DNA of 64,000 nt from an uncultured Prevotellaceae bacterium (GCA_902790625.1 CADASP010000002.1:124001-188000), one strand, 5' to 3'. Positions 43,807 through 53,605 are shown, counted from the stretch's first letter. The notes: a model not told the origin generated them from the letters alone. A program made the numbers and translations.

Positions 43807-46512
43807 TTATTTGCCAGCCAAAAGCAGTTTGCATGTCAGCATGACGGTGCGGCCTACGAGGTTGGTGGTATGCACGAAGCGATCGGTATCCATAAATGAA
43901 GTGCGCGTGTATTGGCGCACATCGAGGAGGTTTTCTCCTGTGAGTTTCCATACCGCCCACTTCGTCTTACACTGAACCGATGCTGAGAGCATGGAGGCAT
44001 CCTTGTATTTGCCAAGCTCTACCATGTCGTGCATGAAGTTGCATGTGCTGCGTATCTCAATAGTCGGAATGGGGAATACTGCCACTGAAGCTGTACAATG
44101 GAGATCGTCGAACGACTGGTTTGAAGACTTGGTGCACATAAAGTCTTTTCCATAGTCGCCCTTGATGTTTGTCTCAAGCCACGGAACTGGCGTAACGTCA
44201 GCTTGCAGACGCACGCTGTAGCCCGTATGGTAAGAGGTGACAAGACTGCCCTGCATCATATAATCACTGCTGCCCCACGACATATTGGCATTGGCAGAGA
44301 GCTTCGTGAAAATGGAAAGAATGTTCTTCGACGCATTGATGCCTCCACTTGCCGACCGCGAATGACTGTCTCGGAATATCGACGTACTCTCAGTAGCCGT
44401 CTGGCTCACTGTGCGGGACGAGAGCACATTGCGTTTACCCTGACTGTAACTGGCATTTGCGCCAAAGGTGAAGTAGCTGAATGGCACTTGCCTGGTATAT
44501 CGAAGGTCGGTGCTCCACGACTGGCTCTTGGCAATCACTCCCGATGCTGCGGAAGTGTTACGATAACTTGTCTGGACAGGTGTGGTAAGAAGATCCATGA
44601 TATCGCCGGCAGCATTGCTGAAACCGCTGCTAAAGTTCAGCTCAGATGTCGCACTGAACGTGTAGCGGAGAGAGAGATGTGGCTCAGCAAACACCTCAGA
44701 CATTGTAGTGCGTTTGTCGTCGTATTGGGAAAGATAATTCAGGTTCAATATCTTCATGTTGACTCCCATCGATGAATAGAACTTCCTGTCTGCCGATGTC
44801 CATGAAGTGGAAGGGTTGACGCTTGGCACGAGCTTCCATCCGCTCATTTGCTGGCTTTGGCCAGCGAAGCCGGGCTTTACGAGTTTCGTCTCAATGAAGT
44901 TGTAGTTTGCAGTGAGATCGATGGGCATGTCTATCTTCCATTTGCTTCCCAGTTTCACCTGTAGTGAAGTGCTATGGCGCGTGTTGAGCTGAGTGCTCTG
45001 ACCACTCTGCGAAATGTCATTAAGCAGCATCAACACCTCAGGCGTGCGGATGAAATCGACATTGCTTGTAAACGACAGTTTCTTTTTACCCATGCGTATG
45101 GTGCCCCAGAAGTTGTTGTGCAGATTGATGGAAGTAGCATCTCTGTGCTGACTATTTAACTCACCATCGCCTTCTCCCCCTGTGAGTGTCAGGGTGGGGC
45201 TTTCATTTGTGAGAAACTGTGCCCTTGCGCTGAAAGTGTCAGAGAAATAACGATTGCTGGCATTGTTCTCAAATTTCACGCTGAACATGGGGCGATGAGC
45301 CTTGGCAAGCGGACTGACCGACTCGGAGATGTGGATGTTATCACCTCCTGCAAAGTAGAAAGCCTCCGAACTGGCACTGCTGTTCATGCGTTCGTAGGTG
45401 TAATCAGCATTGACCCTGACCAGACGCACACTGTCAATCTTCTGTATGGCATTGAGGCTGCCATAGCCATTTGTGCGATAGACCGATTCGCCTACACTGC
45501 TGAGGGTCTGTCCCCATGCAGGGAGCTTGTCGGTAGCCAGCGAGCCAAAGCTGTCGCCGCCGAAGTGATTGACCATATCGTAAAGGCCAAAGTTGCCGCT
45601 GTTGCTATATTTCGCAGAAGCAAGCAACTGGAAGTTGTCGGTAAACATCATCCCTGTAGCACCTGCTGCATACAAGACCTTGTCCTCCCTCACGCCAACT
45701 CCAAACTCCGGTTGTCCAAATGGCTTGAACTGTGCCTTTTTGCTCAGTTTCACATTGATTGCCACGGCATCGCTCTCCTCATCAGCATCTATCTTACGAT
45801 GCTTGTGGTGCTTCATGATGTCCACCTGAGTGGCATATTCGGCCGGGATATTCTTCGTGGCAAGATTGTAGCGACCTCCCAGCATGTCGAGACCGCCAAT
45901 GTAGAAGTTCGAAATGCCCTTGCCCATGTAGCTGATGGCACCATTATCCGAAATGCTGATGCCTGGCAGATTCTTCAGTCCGTCTTCGAGTGTCACATCA
46001 CCTTTCCTGAGAAATGACGCAAGGTTATATGAGAGCGTGTCGCCCCGTTGTCGTAGCGGGTCGGGCTTCACCGTCACCTCCTTCAGACTGATGTTCTTTG
46101 GAGTCAGCACCATGTCCACCTTGGTCACTTTCTCTTTCAACGACAACCTTTTCGACCCCTTCTCATAGCTAAGGTGGTTGAACTGTAGCGACACCATTCC
46201 CGAGCTTTGCTCGCCTACCCGTAGCCTTTCCCCGTTGGGTGCACTCTTCAATTCCAACGCATACTCGCCCTTCGCATTCGTGCTGGTGAACGCCAGCGTC
46301 TTCGTGCCACTCACCACTTTCACGATGACATCACTCACGGGCTTGTTGGCTTTGCCTTCCTCCGTCACGACTCGGCCATATACAAGCAAGCTTGTATGGT
46401 TCTCGCTGCTCTGTCGGTTCTGCAGGTCAATCACCCGCCCAGTCTCCTTTACCTGCGCCGAGGCCGTCGCCGCCAGCACCATATATAATATAATGTAGAG
46501 GAGTCGCTTCAT
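43807..46512 (-). CDS. TonB-dependent receptor-like outer-membrane protein
   Basis: 901 residues. Signal peptide MKRLLYIILYMVLAATASAQ, a carboxypeptidase-regulatory-like domain (LLVYGRVVTEEGKANKPVSDVIV), a plug-like region (LRQRGDTLSYNLASFLRKGDVTLEDGLKNLPGI, GKGISNFYIGG), then the barrel. No SusD partner. Third gene of the operon, 6 bases after a GLPGLI gene; this pairing is common in Bacteroidota and suggests export or uptake of a peptide or metal ligand, but the substrate is unknown. Confidence 0.88.
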   Translation of the reverse strand: MKRLLYIILYMVLAATASAQVKETGRVIDLQNRQSSENHTSLLVYGRVVTEEGKANKPVSDVIVKVVSGTKTLAFTSTNAKGEYALELKSAPNGERLRVGEQSSGMVSLQFNHLSYEKGSKRLSLKEKVTKVDMVLTPKNISLKEVTVKPDPLRQRGDTLSYNLASFLRKGDVTLEDGLKNLPGISISDNGAISYMGKGISNFYIGGLDMLGGRYNLATKNIPAEYATQVDIMKHHKHRKIDADEESDAVAINVKLSKKAQFKPFGQPEFGVGVREDKVLYAAGATGMMFTDNFQLLASAKYSNSGNFGLYDMVNHFGGDSFGSLATDKLPAWGQTLSSVGESVYRTNGYGSLNAIQKIDSVRLVRVNADYTYERMNSSASSEAFYFAGGDNIHISESVSPLAKAHRPMFSVKFENNASNRYFSDTFSARAQFLTNESPTLTLTGGEGDGELNSQHRDATSINLHNNFWGTIRMGKKKLSFTSNVDFIRTPEVLMLLNDISQSGQSTQLNTRHSTSLQVKLGSKWKIDMPIDLTANYNFIETKLVKPGFAGQSQQMSGWKLVPSVNPSTSWTSADRKFYSSMGVNMKILNLNYLSQYDDKRTTMSEVFAEPHLSLRYTFSATSELNFSSGFSNAAGDIMDLLTTPVQTSYRNTSAASGVIAKSQSWSTDLRYTRQVPFSYFTFGANASYSQGKRNVLSSRTVSQTATESTSIFRDSHSRSASGGINASKNILSIFTKLSANANMSWGSSDYMMQGSLVTSYHTGYSVRLQADVTPVPWLETNIKGDYGKDFMCTKSSNQSFDDLHCTASVAVFPIPTIEIRSTCNFMHDMVELGKYKDASMLSASVQCKTKWAVWKLTGENLLDVRQYTRTSFMDTDRFVHTTNLVGRTVMLTCKLLLAGK

Positions 46513-46518
46513 ATTGTC

Positions 46519-47436
46519 CTATTCCTTCTCTAACGGCTGATACTTATGTGCCTTATCTGGTACATATAATCCTCCCACAAACTGATAGTTTTCGTTTTCA
46601 CTTTTTCCGTAAGTATGAAAGATTGTTTTTGGCCCAGTCATATAAAACATAGGATTAGTAAGGTATAAGCGATTGCCAAACACGGTATTCTTCTGTTTCT
46701 GCATCTTCTCTCTTGTTGTTTCCTCGAATGGTACCACAGTATTTCTCATACGTCGCTCTTGTATGACGAACTCCGAAACCACCGAACCAGCAGAATATGT
46801 GATGGGTACCGTTTCTTGATAGATGCCGATAAGCTTGAATGTATGGATATCCTCTTCATCTACAGCGTAGGTTATCAGGCCTGGTAGCCCCTGCAATTTC
46901 CAAGGACCCGCTGCGGTAGGTATGTCCTCGGCATAAAGTACATTCCATGTCCTGCCACGGAACTTCCCGTTTGCTTTTTGGCACAGATAGCCACAGATAG
47001 AGTCGCTTCCTTCCACCGTATTCCATGTTGGCATTTCTGTATCTTCAGTTACCTCATACTGAAGCGGCGGAATCGATTCGAGCGTAATGGTCTTACCTTC
47101 TGGATAGCCAACCGTAGTCGTGGCGATATGCATCAGTGCCTCATTGTGCATAAACCAGAAGTGGTCTTCGCCTATCTCCTTGTCTCTTTGCTGCTGAAAC
47201 AGATAACGTTCGTAAGTCCACGTCTTCCACACACCATCGCCCACCTGCAAGGCGAGCCGGATGGAGTCGGTGACAGGACGCCCTTCTGCGTCGGATGTGT
47301 TGATGGAATACTGATATACTGCCGTAAACTTTGTCTGGCACAAAGTATCAAGCTTTTCGTTGTCGTGTGTAAGCATCTGTGCCTGTGCTGCTATCGTCAG
47401 CACAAAGGCCATCATTGTCATTATAATCTTTTTCAT
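46519..47436 (-). CDS. GLPGLI-family secreted protein (second of two)
   Basis: 305 residues, signal peptide MKKIIMTMMAFVLTIAAQAQ. The family signature WKLQGLPGLITYA is near residue 185. Upstream are the family's strand pattern (YQYSINTSDAEGRPVTDSIRLAL, GYLCQKANGKFRGRTWNVLYAEDIP). The function of the family is unknown. Four bases separate it from the preceding GLPGLI gene and six from the receptor gene, so they form one operon. Confidence 0.9.
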   Translation of the reverse strand: MKKIIMTMMAFVLTIAAQAQMLTHDNEKLDTLCQTKFTAVYQYSINTSDAEGRPVTDSIRLALQVGDGVWKTWTYERYLFQQQRDKEIGEDHFWFMHNEALMHIATTTVGYPEGKTITLESIPPLQYEVTEDTEMPTWNTVEGSDSICGYLCQKANGKFRGRTWNVLYAEDIPTAAGPWKLQGLPGLITYAVDEEDIHTFKLIGIYQETVPITYSAGSVVSEFVIQERRMRNTVVPFEETTREKMQKQKNTVFGNRLYLTNPMFYMTGPKTIFHTYGKSENENYQFVGGLYVPDKAHKYQPLEKE

Positions 47437-47440
47437 TGTT

Positions 47441-48394
47441 CTATTCCTTTTCTAACGGTTGATACACATGCGCCTTGTCATTCACATACACACCGTTGAT
47501 GAGCATGCCCTCGTAGCCGTAGGCGGTGTCGGCGGAGTGGAGGTCGGTGATGTAGTAATGCGGGTTCTTGGGGTAGAGCCTGTTGCCGAAGGTTTTGTTG
47601 CGGTTCTTGATGAGCTTTTCTTCGGAAGTCTTCGAGGTGATGGCGCTGGTCTCGTAGTAGATAGGCGCAGTGGCATGCTGGAGGTCGGTGAGCGTGAAAC
47701 GGTGGATGCCGTCATCGCTAACGGCCTCAACTATCAGTCCTGGCAGTCCGCAGAGTTTCCAAGGGCCTGCCGTGGTGGGGATGTCCTCACAGTAGCGCAC
47801 CGTCCACTGCCGTCCGTACAGCTGGCAGGTAGCCGTCTTGCAAAGGTAGCCACCGATGGTCATGGTGTCATCGGTGAGCATCCAGTCGATGTGGCCACGT
47901 GCCTCCTGCGTCTCATAGATAGCGGGAGGAATGGCATCGCGAACGGTCGTCTTCCCTTCGGGGTAGTTCGTCCACACTTCGGGCATCATGCAGTAGGACT
48001 CCGACCGCAGCAGTGGCAGCTCTTCTTCGCTGAAGAAGTCGTAGCCTCCCAGGTATTCCCTTGCTTTTAATCCCAGAAAATCGGTGGCTGCCCGCTCTTT
48101 GCCATCCGCCCATTCCCTTTCCTTGCGGAACTTGCGGTAGGGAAAGCAGCGCGTGCAGTGCTGCCCTACGAGCAGACACACTTTCATGCGGTCGGTCACA
48201 GCCTGACCCTCAGCATCCTGCGTCTGGCACTCGTAGTCGTACACCGCCACGAGACTTGCCGTGTCGATGCTGTCCTGATGGATCTTGGCCGCAATCATCG
48301 CTGCCTTCAAGTCGGCAAGGCCATCATCTTGCGCCTGCACCTGCGTCGACACCGTCAGCGCGTAGGCCATCATTGTCACTAAAAACTTTTGCAT
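47441..48394 (-). CDS. GLPGLI-family secreted protein (first of two)
   Basis: 317 residues. Signal peptide MQKFLVTMMAYALTVSTQVQAQ. Signature WKLCGLPGLIVEAV near residue 215, with GGYLCKTATCQLYGRQWTVRYCEDIP before it. Carries a longer N-terminal insert (DDGLADLKAAMIAAKIHQDSID) than its neighbour. Start at 48394 since the frame beyond is promoter DNA. Leads the GLPGLI-GLPGLI-TonB receptor operon and is controlled by the repeat-bearing promoter at 48427-48484. Confidence 0.9.
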   Translation of the reverse strand: MQKFLVTMMAYALTVSTQVQAQDDGLADLKAAMIAAKIHQDSIDTASLVAVYDYECQTQDAEGQAVTDRMKVCLLVGQHCTRCFPYRKFRKEREWADGKERAATDFLGLKAREYLGGYDFFSEEELPLLRSESYCMMPEVWTNYPEGKTTVRDAIPPAIYETQEARGHIDWMLTDDTMTIGGYLCKTATCQLYGRQWTVRYCEDIPTTAGPWKLCGLPGLIVEAVSDDGIHRFTLTDLQHATAPIYYETSAITSKTSEEKLIKNRNKTFGNRLYPKNPHYYITDLHSADTAYGYEGMLINGVYVNDKAHVYQPLEKE

Positions 48395-48426
48395 ATTGAT
48401 AAATGTTTTATGGGGTTCATACGCTG

Positions 48427-48484
48427 CAAAGGTAGATGAAAAGAGCGATAGTGGCAGCATATCTCGGTTTACAAACGGTTTACA
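48427..48484 (-). promoter_or_regulatory. GLPGLI operon promoter with 11-bp phased repeats
   Basis: -7 TACCTTTG at 48434-48427; no TTTG at the expected -33. Plus-strand TTTACA words at 48468 and 48479 (period 11). The nearer one ends its gap 33 bases from the -7 box, the same geometry as at 49184, 50296 and 54784. Likely activator site. Confidence 0.72.
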
Positions 48485-48490
48485 AGTGCC

Positions 48491-48603
48491 TTGTAAACCG
48501 AGTTTACAGGCAGTCTGAAGGACTGTTGGCGCCTATAGGAACAACTGGAGGGCGCATCGCTGCGGCCTCCAGCCTTACCCGGGTACTGTTTACTAACTTA
48601 TAC
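48491..48603. repeat. Duplicated intergenic block, copy A
   Basis: Starts with TTGTAAACCGAGTTTACA (dyad of TGTAAAC and GTTTACA), then a conserved stretch (CTGAAGGAC, GCCTATAGGAA, the hairpin CTGGAGGGCGC...GCGGCCTCCAG, CTTACCCGGGT, CTGTTTACTAAC). Copy B is at 50359-50470. The hairpin may terminate the upstream minus-strand gene. Confidence 0.8.
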
Positions 48604-48635
48604 TACTCGTATTGCTAATTAGCTATGGCAATAGG

Positions 48636-49133
48636 CTATTTGAACATCGTCTGCTTGATGAGCTGCTGGATGTCGGCAGGTGTGTCCTTCATCCTACAGC
48701 AGTCGATGATGTACTTGCGCAGCTTCTCGGGCATGGCCGTCTGCTTCTTCCAGATGTCGTGGCGCGTCTTCCAAGTGCCCTTGTAGGTGTTCTTGTCAAT
48801 CAGGACGACGGCATCCTTTATTGGCTCGCGCCCCATCTCCATGTACCAGCCGTCCTTGAACGAATACTTGCCATATTCATGGGGCATCACCACACACTTT
48901 CCCTCAGTGGTCAGGGCTATCTCAGCACAGGCATACTCGCCGTCGGCCCCGTAATACTTGAATTGTGCGTACCCCATCTCTTTACCGCACATTTTCTTCT
49001 TTTCGCCCTCCCACTGCATCGACTCCATCAGCCATACGCCGACGATTTCCTTGTCGTCTACTTTTGCGTTTTGGGCACTTGCCTGCAGCGCACTCATGAG
49101 TGTCACTGCCATCACTAACATTACCTTCTTCAT
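48636..49133 (-). CDS. Small secreted lipocalin-like protein
   Basis: 165 residues; signal peptide MKKVMLVMAVTLMSALQASAQ. EIVGVWLMESMQWEGEKK near residue 30 and further strand patterns (AQFKYYGADGEYACAEI, GKYSFKDGWYMEMG) suggest a lipocalin-like fold as in DUF4488-type proteins; the assignment is tentative. The regulator upstream has a related start (LLQGAWLLRQVEYP) in its periplasmic part. Its promoter carries the shared 11-bp phased repeats. Confidence 0.72.
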   Translation of the reverse strand: MKKVMLVMAVTLMSALQASAQNAKVDDKEIVGVWLMESMQWEGEKKKMCGKEMGYAQFKYYGADGEYACAEIALTTEGKCVVMPHEYGKYSFKDGWYMEMGREPIKDAVVLIDKNTYKGTWKTRHDIWKKQTAMPEKLRKYIIDCCRMKDTPADIQQLIKQTMFK

Positions 49134-49183
49134 AAGTTTTACGTTTTTTTTGATTGGTTAGACATTTTGACGAATTGTCGCTG

Positions 49184-49262
49184 CAAAGGTAAGCACTTTC
49201 CCCTCTTGCTCCAAGGTTTTGGGTTTGCATCTGCTTTGCATTCACTTTGCATTTGGTTTATG
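49184..49262 (-). promoter_or_regulatory. Promoter of the lipocalin-like gene with four 11-bp phased repeats
   Basis: Minus strand: -33 CTTG at 49215-49212, 20-base spacer, -7 TACCTTTG at 49191-49184. Plus-strand words TTTGCA at 49224, 49235 and 49246 and TTTATG at 49257 repeat every 11 bases, exactly one face of the helix, beginning 32 bases beyond the -7 box. The last word overlaps the stop codon of the next gene. Confidence 0.78.
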
Positions 49263-50277
49263 CACCGATGGAAAGGATGAATTCGTCCCATTCGCGGGCG
49301 CCGCCCTTCTGTCCGAACACCTTCTTGTAGAGTCGGCTGCGCACGGTGCTGATGGTGCTCATGTCGCGAGCCAGCACGGCGGCGATGTCCTTCGGGACGA
49401 TGCGGAGCTTGATGAGCAGGCACACCTGGTATTCCAGTTCCGACATGGCGTGCAGCCCCCGCAGCTGACTCGCAAAGCCCGGATACACCTTCCTGACCTG
49501 GGCCTCTATCTCCTGCCAGTCGCTGTCCTTCAGTCGCTGTCCAGTGGCGATGCGGCGCTGCAATGCCTCGTAACGGTCGGAAGCGAAGAAGGCCGTCTCC
49601 ACCGACTCCATGGCCTGCCTGACGGTCTGCGAGCGTTCCTGTCGCACCTCCTGAATCTGTTGTAGCTGGAGTTGCAGCTGCCTCCTACGGCGGCGGGCGA
49701 CAACATTGTTGGCCACGGCAAGGACGACAATCATCACGATGGTAGCCAGGAGCCACTGTATGTAACTGGCCTGTTGGCGCTCCTTGGCCGAAAGCACGTA
49801 AATGGGCTTTTCCTCCGAGTTGTTTTTCCCTGCGTTAGCCGCGACGATGTTCCTGATGTCTGTGCCCCACTCCACTGCCATGTCGTCGGCACGTCGATAG
49901 GTATAGCGCGTGCCATCGCGCTGGATGACGATCGTCGAGTCGTCTACAATGGTCAGTGGCCGCGGGTTGTCTCCTTCTATATATACCTGTTCGTCCCCGC
50001 CCTTGTCAATCAGCGTCACGGCGCGCTGCGAGCCGGGCCTTACCACCAGCCCCGACTCCGTCTTGGTCATCCAGCACTGGTACACCACGCTGTCGCCATC
50101 GTATAGCAGCAGAGCCGTTCCCTCCTGTTCTGACAGAGTATCATCGGGAACGTCGTACGGATATTCCACCTGCCGCAACAGCCATGCCCCCTGAAGGAGG
50201 CGCTGCTCATCGGCATCGTTCTGATAGCTGCACCCAACGGCAAGGCACAAAGCCATCAATAAGCGTATTTGTTTCAT
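49258..50277 (-). CDS. Membrane-anchored transcription regulator with periplasmic lipocalin-like domain
   Basis: 339 residues. Lipoprotein-like start (MKQIRLLMALCLAVGCSYQ), periplasmic domain to about 170 with GAWLLRQVEYPYDVPDD, one TM helix at about 173-193 (IQWLLATIVMIVVLAVANNVVA) and a basic RRRRR stop. A coiled coil follows (QLQLQLQQIQEVRQERSQTV), then a C-terminal helix-turn-helix of LuxR-like type (LSELEYQVCLLIKLRIVPKDIAAVL...STVRSRLYKKVFG). The last part is clearly related to the C-terminus of the protein at 54850. It probably senses the envelope and acts directly on DNA. Confidence 0.8.
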   Translation of the reverse strand: MKQIRLLMALCLAVGCSYQNDADEQRLLQGAWLLRQVEYPYDVPDDTLSEQEGTALLLYDGDSVVYQCWMTKTESGLVVRPGSQRAVTLIDKGGDEQVYIEGDNPRPLTIVDDSTIVIQRDGTRYTYRRADDMAVEWGTDIRNIVAANAGKNNSEEKPIYVLSAKERQQASYIQWLLATIVMIVVLAVANNVVARRRRRQLQLQLQQIQEVRQERSQTVRQAMESVETAFFASDRYEALQRRIATGQRLKDSDWQEIEAQVRKVYPGFASQLRGLHAMSELEYQVCLLIKLRIVPKDIAAVLARDMSTISTVRSRLYKKVFGQKGGAREWDEFILSIGA

Positions 50278-50295
50278 TGCTTTTGTTTTTGTGCG

Positions 50296-50376
50296 CAAAA
50301 GTACACAATTTCCTGCAAACAGACGGCAAATGTGGTTTGCATTCGGTTTGCAAATGATTTATAAACTGAGTTTACA
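50296..50376 (-). promoter_or_regulatory. Promoter of the membrane-anchored regulator with phased repeats
   Basis: -7 TACTTTTG at 50303-50296. Plus-strand TTTGCA at 50336 and 50347 and TTTATA at 50358, period 11, starting 32 bases beyond the -7 box. No good -33. The third word enters the dyad TTATAAACTGAGTTTACA of repeat copy B. Suggests autoregulation or control by the paralogue. Confidence 0.75.
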
Positions 50377-50470
50377 CACTGCCTGAAGGACATTTGGTGC
50401 CTATAGGAATAGCTGGAGGGCGCATCACTGCGGCCTCCAGCCTTACCCGGGTCTACTGTTTACTAACATT
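50359..50470. repeat. Duplicated intergenic block, copy B
   Basis: Same order of words as copy A at 48491-48603: dyad, CTGAAGGAC, GCCTATAGGAA, hairpin CTGGAGGGCGC/GCGGCCTCCAG, CTTACCCGGGT, CTGTTTACTAAC. The stop codon of the disrupted TonB receptor (50455-50453) lies inside it. Confidence 0.8.
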
Positions 50471-50931
50471 ATTCTTCGGCTGCTTGTTCAGCCGGTAGAT
50501 GATATGGAACAATGCATAGCGAGGCATGACGTTGGTGTAGGTCTCGGTGCGGCCCTGAGCGTTGAGGGTGCGGGTGACGTTGCTGAGCTGACCGAGGAGG
50601 TCGAAGCCGTCTACAACAACGAGGAGATTGCCCTTGAAGAAGGGTCGCGAGAGACGGGCATTCCAGACGAGGTCGCTGGTGTTCAGGTTTTCGTCGGCAT
50701 AGCCGGTGCGGGTGTAGAGGCCGAGGTCGGTGCTGAGGTCGAGCTTCCACGGCAGCTTCAGGATGGCTGAGAGGGAGGTGCGACAGGTGAAGGCATGGAA
50801 GTCTTGGAAGTCGGGGCGTGTGCCGGTGAAGCGCTCCCATGTGGGCTGACAGGTGAGTTCGAGGTGGTGCTGGCTGATGTCGGCCTTGAAGGTGGGAGTG
50901 AGGGAGAGGGCAAGGCGGCGGACGGTGGAAG

Positions 50932-51013
50932 TAGCCCCCCCTACTGCCCCCGAGGGGGCTTCATTACTCTTTAGGACATTAGTATCCCCCTCGGGGGATG
51001 AAAGGGGGGCCTA
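50932..51013. mobile_element. 82-bp GC-rich inverted-repeat element inside the TonB receptor gene
   Basis: Ends TAGCCCCCCC and GGGGGGCCTA are inverted; each arm carries an inner CCCCCGAGGGGG palindrome (50945-50957 and 50984-50997). The spacer is AT-richer (TCATTACTCTTTAGGACATTAG). Same arm pattern as at 58928-59052. Non-coding, so it would need to be moved by something encoded elsewhere. No target duplication is evident. Confidence 0.8.
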
Positions 51014-51873
51014 AATCGACGCTTTGGGCGTAGGTGATGTGGAAGGGGATGTCGAGATTCAGTTTCTTTGTGGAGTCGAGGCTACAGTGGAAGGTGTAGC
51101 CGCCGTCGGTAGTCCAGTTGCCGTCGACGTTCTCGGGGCGATAGGTGCGCACGCCAGTCTGCGGGTCGTAGACATAGCCCATGGCGATGGCGTTGTAGGT
51201 GCGCTGGCAGCCCCATTCCAGGTAGTGATAGGAGAGCTTCTTTCTGTAGACGCCATTGATTTTGAACTCAGGGGTGACGGCTGTGCGCAGGTTGGGGTTA
51301 CCCAGCCGGATGTTCATCGGGTCGGTATCATCACGCAGGTCGATGCGATGCTCCAAGTCGGGCAAGTCCGTCTGCACGCCTAAGGTCAAGCCAATCTGAT
51401 GACCGCCTTTGAGGTCGAGATAAGTCGCGTCGGCCATAGAGATGGTGAAGGCCGTGCGGTGGAGGGTGGTGTCGATGCGGCCGCGCTGGTAGTCGAGATG
51501 TTGACTGCGCAGGTTGATGTTGCCATCGAGTAGCGTCCATATCTGTCCGTAACTCTTCTTGGCGAACTTATAGCCGAGGTTGATGTCCAGCTTATGGTAG
51601 TCTTCGGTGGAGCGGCTGTCGAAGCTGTTGCGGCTGTCCATCACCTGCTCGTATTCGGTGACGGAGGGCAGCTGGTCAATAGCGGAAGGTTGATTGCCTA
51701 AATGGTCGAGCAGATAGAGCGTCGAGCGATGGTGCTGCCATTGGTGTGTGAAATAATAGGTGGTGTACAACGACCGCCAGCCTGGTCCCAAAGGGATGTT
51801 GTAGCCTATTCTAAGCTGGGCGAGCCCATCGCGGTGGGGATGGTTGTCGTGGTATTGGTGATTATAGATGGGG

Positions 51874-51894
51874 GGCTGCTGTGATACAGCAGCA
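51874..51894. repeat. Diverged copy of the 25-bp palindrome in the TonB receptor gene
   Basis: GCTGCTGT-gat-ACAGCAGC; the reverse strand reads CCGTCcggtatGCTGCTGTATCACAGC, close to the copies at 3277 and 5970. Read in frame as RYAAVSQQPP in a barrel loop. Confidence 0.55.
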
Positions 51895-53605
51895 TACCGG
51901 ACGGCTTGGCGATTGAAGAGGTGTTCGTCGCGGTCAGTGTAGTTGATGCTTGCACCGAGGCGAATGTTCTCGTTGGAGTGGGGAATCTTGATGGTGGCGC
52001 TGGCGTTGAGCGTGCCTTCCCATGCGTGTCCGTTGCCGATGCCCTGCCGCAGGATGCGGTTGACCAGCGTGTCACGGAGGTTTACGCGTGAGGAGGTGGG
52101 GCTATAGAGGTCATCGAGCAGTTGCCGGCTGACATCGGCGACGGGGGCGTTGAAGGTGGCCGAGGCGAGGTCGGAGCTGTGGTCGAAACGGTGGTAGTTG
52201 AAATCGGGCGAGATGGTCCAGCGAACAGCTTTTCCGTTGCGGATAAAATCCATCCTGGAGGAGAGTCGCAGGTCTTCGTCGCGGCGGCTGCTGAAGCTGT
52301 GGTCGTAGGTGTCACCCGTAGGCAAGTAGTTCTGCCGCGTGTTACGTGTGTCACTCTCCGAGTGCTGGTGGTTGACGGAGGCATTGCCGTAGAGTTCCCA
52401 ACGCTTGTTGCGGTCGCTGACGCTGAAGTGCAGGTCGGCACGCTCCGTGCGCCGCAGGTTGTTGGTCTGTCCGCGCTGCCAGCTGTCGTTCTCGGTCGGT
52501 CGGCTGTCGTCGTCCAGGTTGTTGGCATTGGCAATGATGCCCACTTGCGAGAAGTCGGAATGGCGCAGGGCGAAGAGGCGTCCCAAATAGCGACTGTCGG
52601 TGCCGCCACCTACTTCCGCATTGGCTATCCAGCCTATCATGTACTCCTTCTTCAGCCGCACGTCGATGACATAGCGCTGCGAGTGTTCGTCCTTGATGCC
52701 CAGCCACTCGTTCTCGTCGGTCTGTTTGTTGTAGATGGCGATGTCCTTCACGGTGTAGGCGGGCAGGTTCTCGAGCATCAGCTTGCGGTCGTGGCTGAAG
52801 AACTGCTTGCCGTTGAGCAGCAGGTCGTCGACGAACTTGCCGTTGTGGTAGATGCGGCCGTCGCGCTTCAGCTCCACGCCTGGCAGCTGACCGATGAGGG
52901 CGTCGAGCATCGACCCCTCGGCCAGGATGAAGGCATCGGCATTATATATCAGGGTGTCGCCACGGTAGTAGAACTTCACCTTCGAGGCCGTCACCACCAC
53001 CTCCTGTAGCACGGTGGACTGTGGTGCTAAGTAGAACGGTGGCAGTACCCGCTCGTGCTCTCGCCTGCCGATGCGCTCCAGTTTATAGTCAACGTATGTA
53101 GTCTTGAAACCGACGTGGCTGATGCGGAAGATATACTTGGCGGGCATTGCAGGCACCTCGTAAGCGAACTCACTGGTCTCCCAGTCAAACCCTTCAGCAT
53201 ACCAGTGCTTGCGAGCCTCCTTCTGTGCGATGACGGTGCTGTCGGCACTGAGCAGCGTCACGTTAGCGCCAATGAGGGGCTTGTGGGCGCGGATGTCCTG
53301 CACCTCGCCTTTTAGTGTCAGCTTGCGCACGGCCTTTCCTCTTTCGTACTGCACATAGATGCGCTTACCATGCACCTTCACTTTCACGGGCAGACCTTTG
53401 CACACCTTACGGACGGCATTCACAGCATTGAGGCCATCAATCATTTCTGCGGTGTACAGACTGTCCAGACCGTTGCTCTCGATGTTGACAGTATATTCCG
53501 ACTGGCTCCGTTCTATGGCCTTCAAGGCAGCGATGAGGGGAGTGGCTGTCTGTGCAAACGAAGTGTAAGCAGCCAGTTGGATGATGACAAAAAGTAATAG
53601 ACGTT

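Noticed and set aside
50469..50840. Histidine/proline-rich frame downstream of the broken receptor
   Set aside because: It is out of frame with the true receptor C-terminus, which reads SLTPTFKADI to YRLNKQP in the neighbouring frame.
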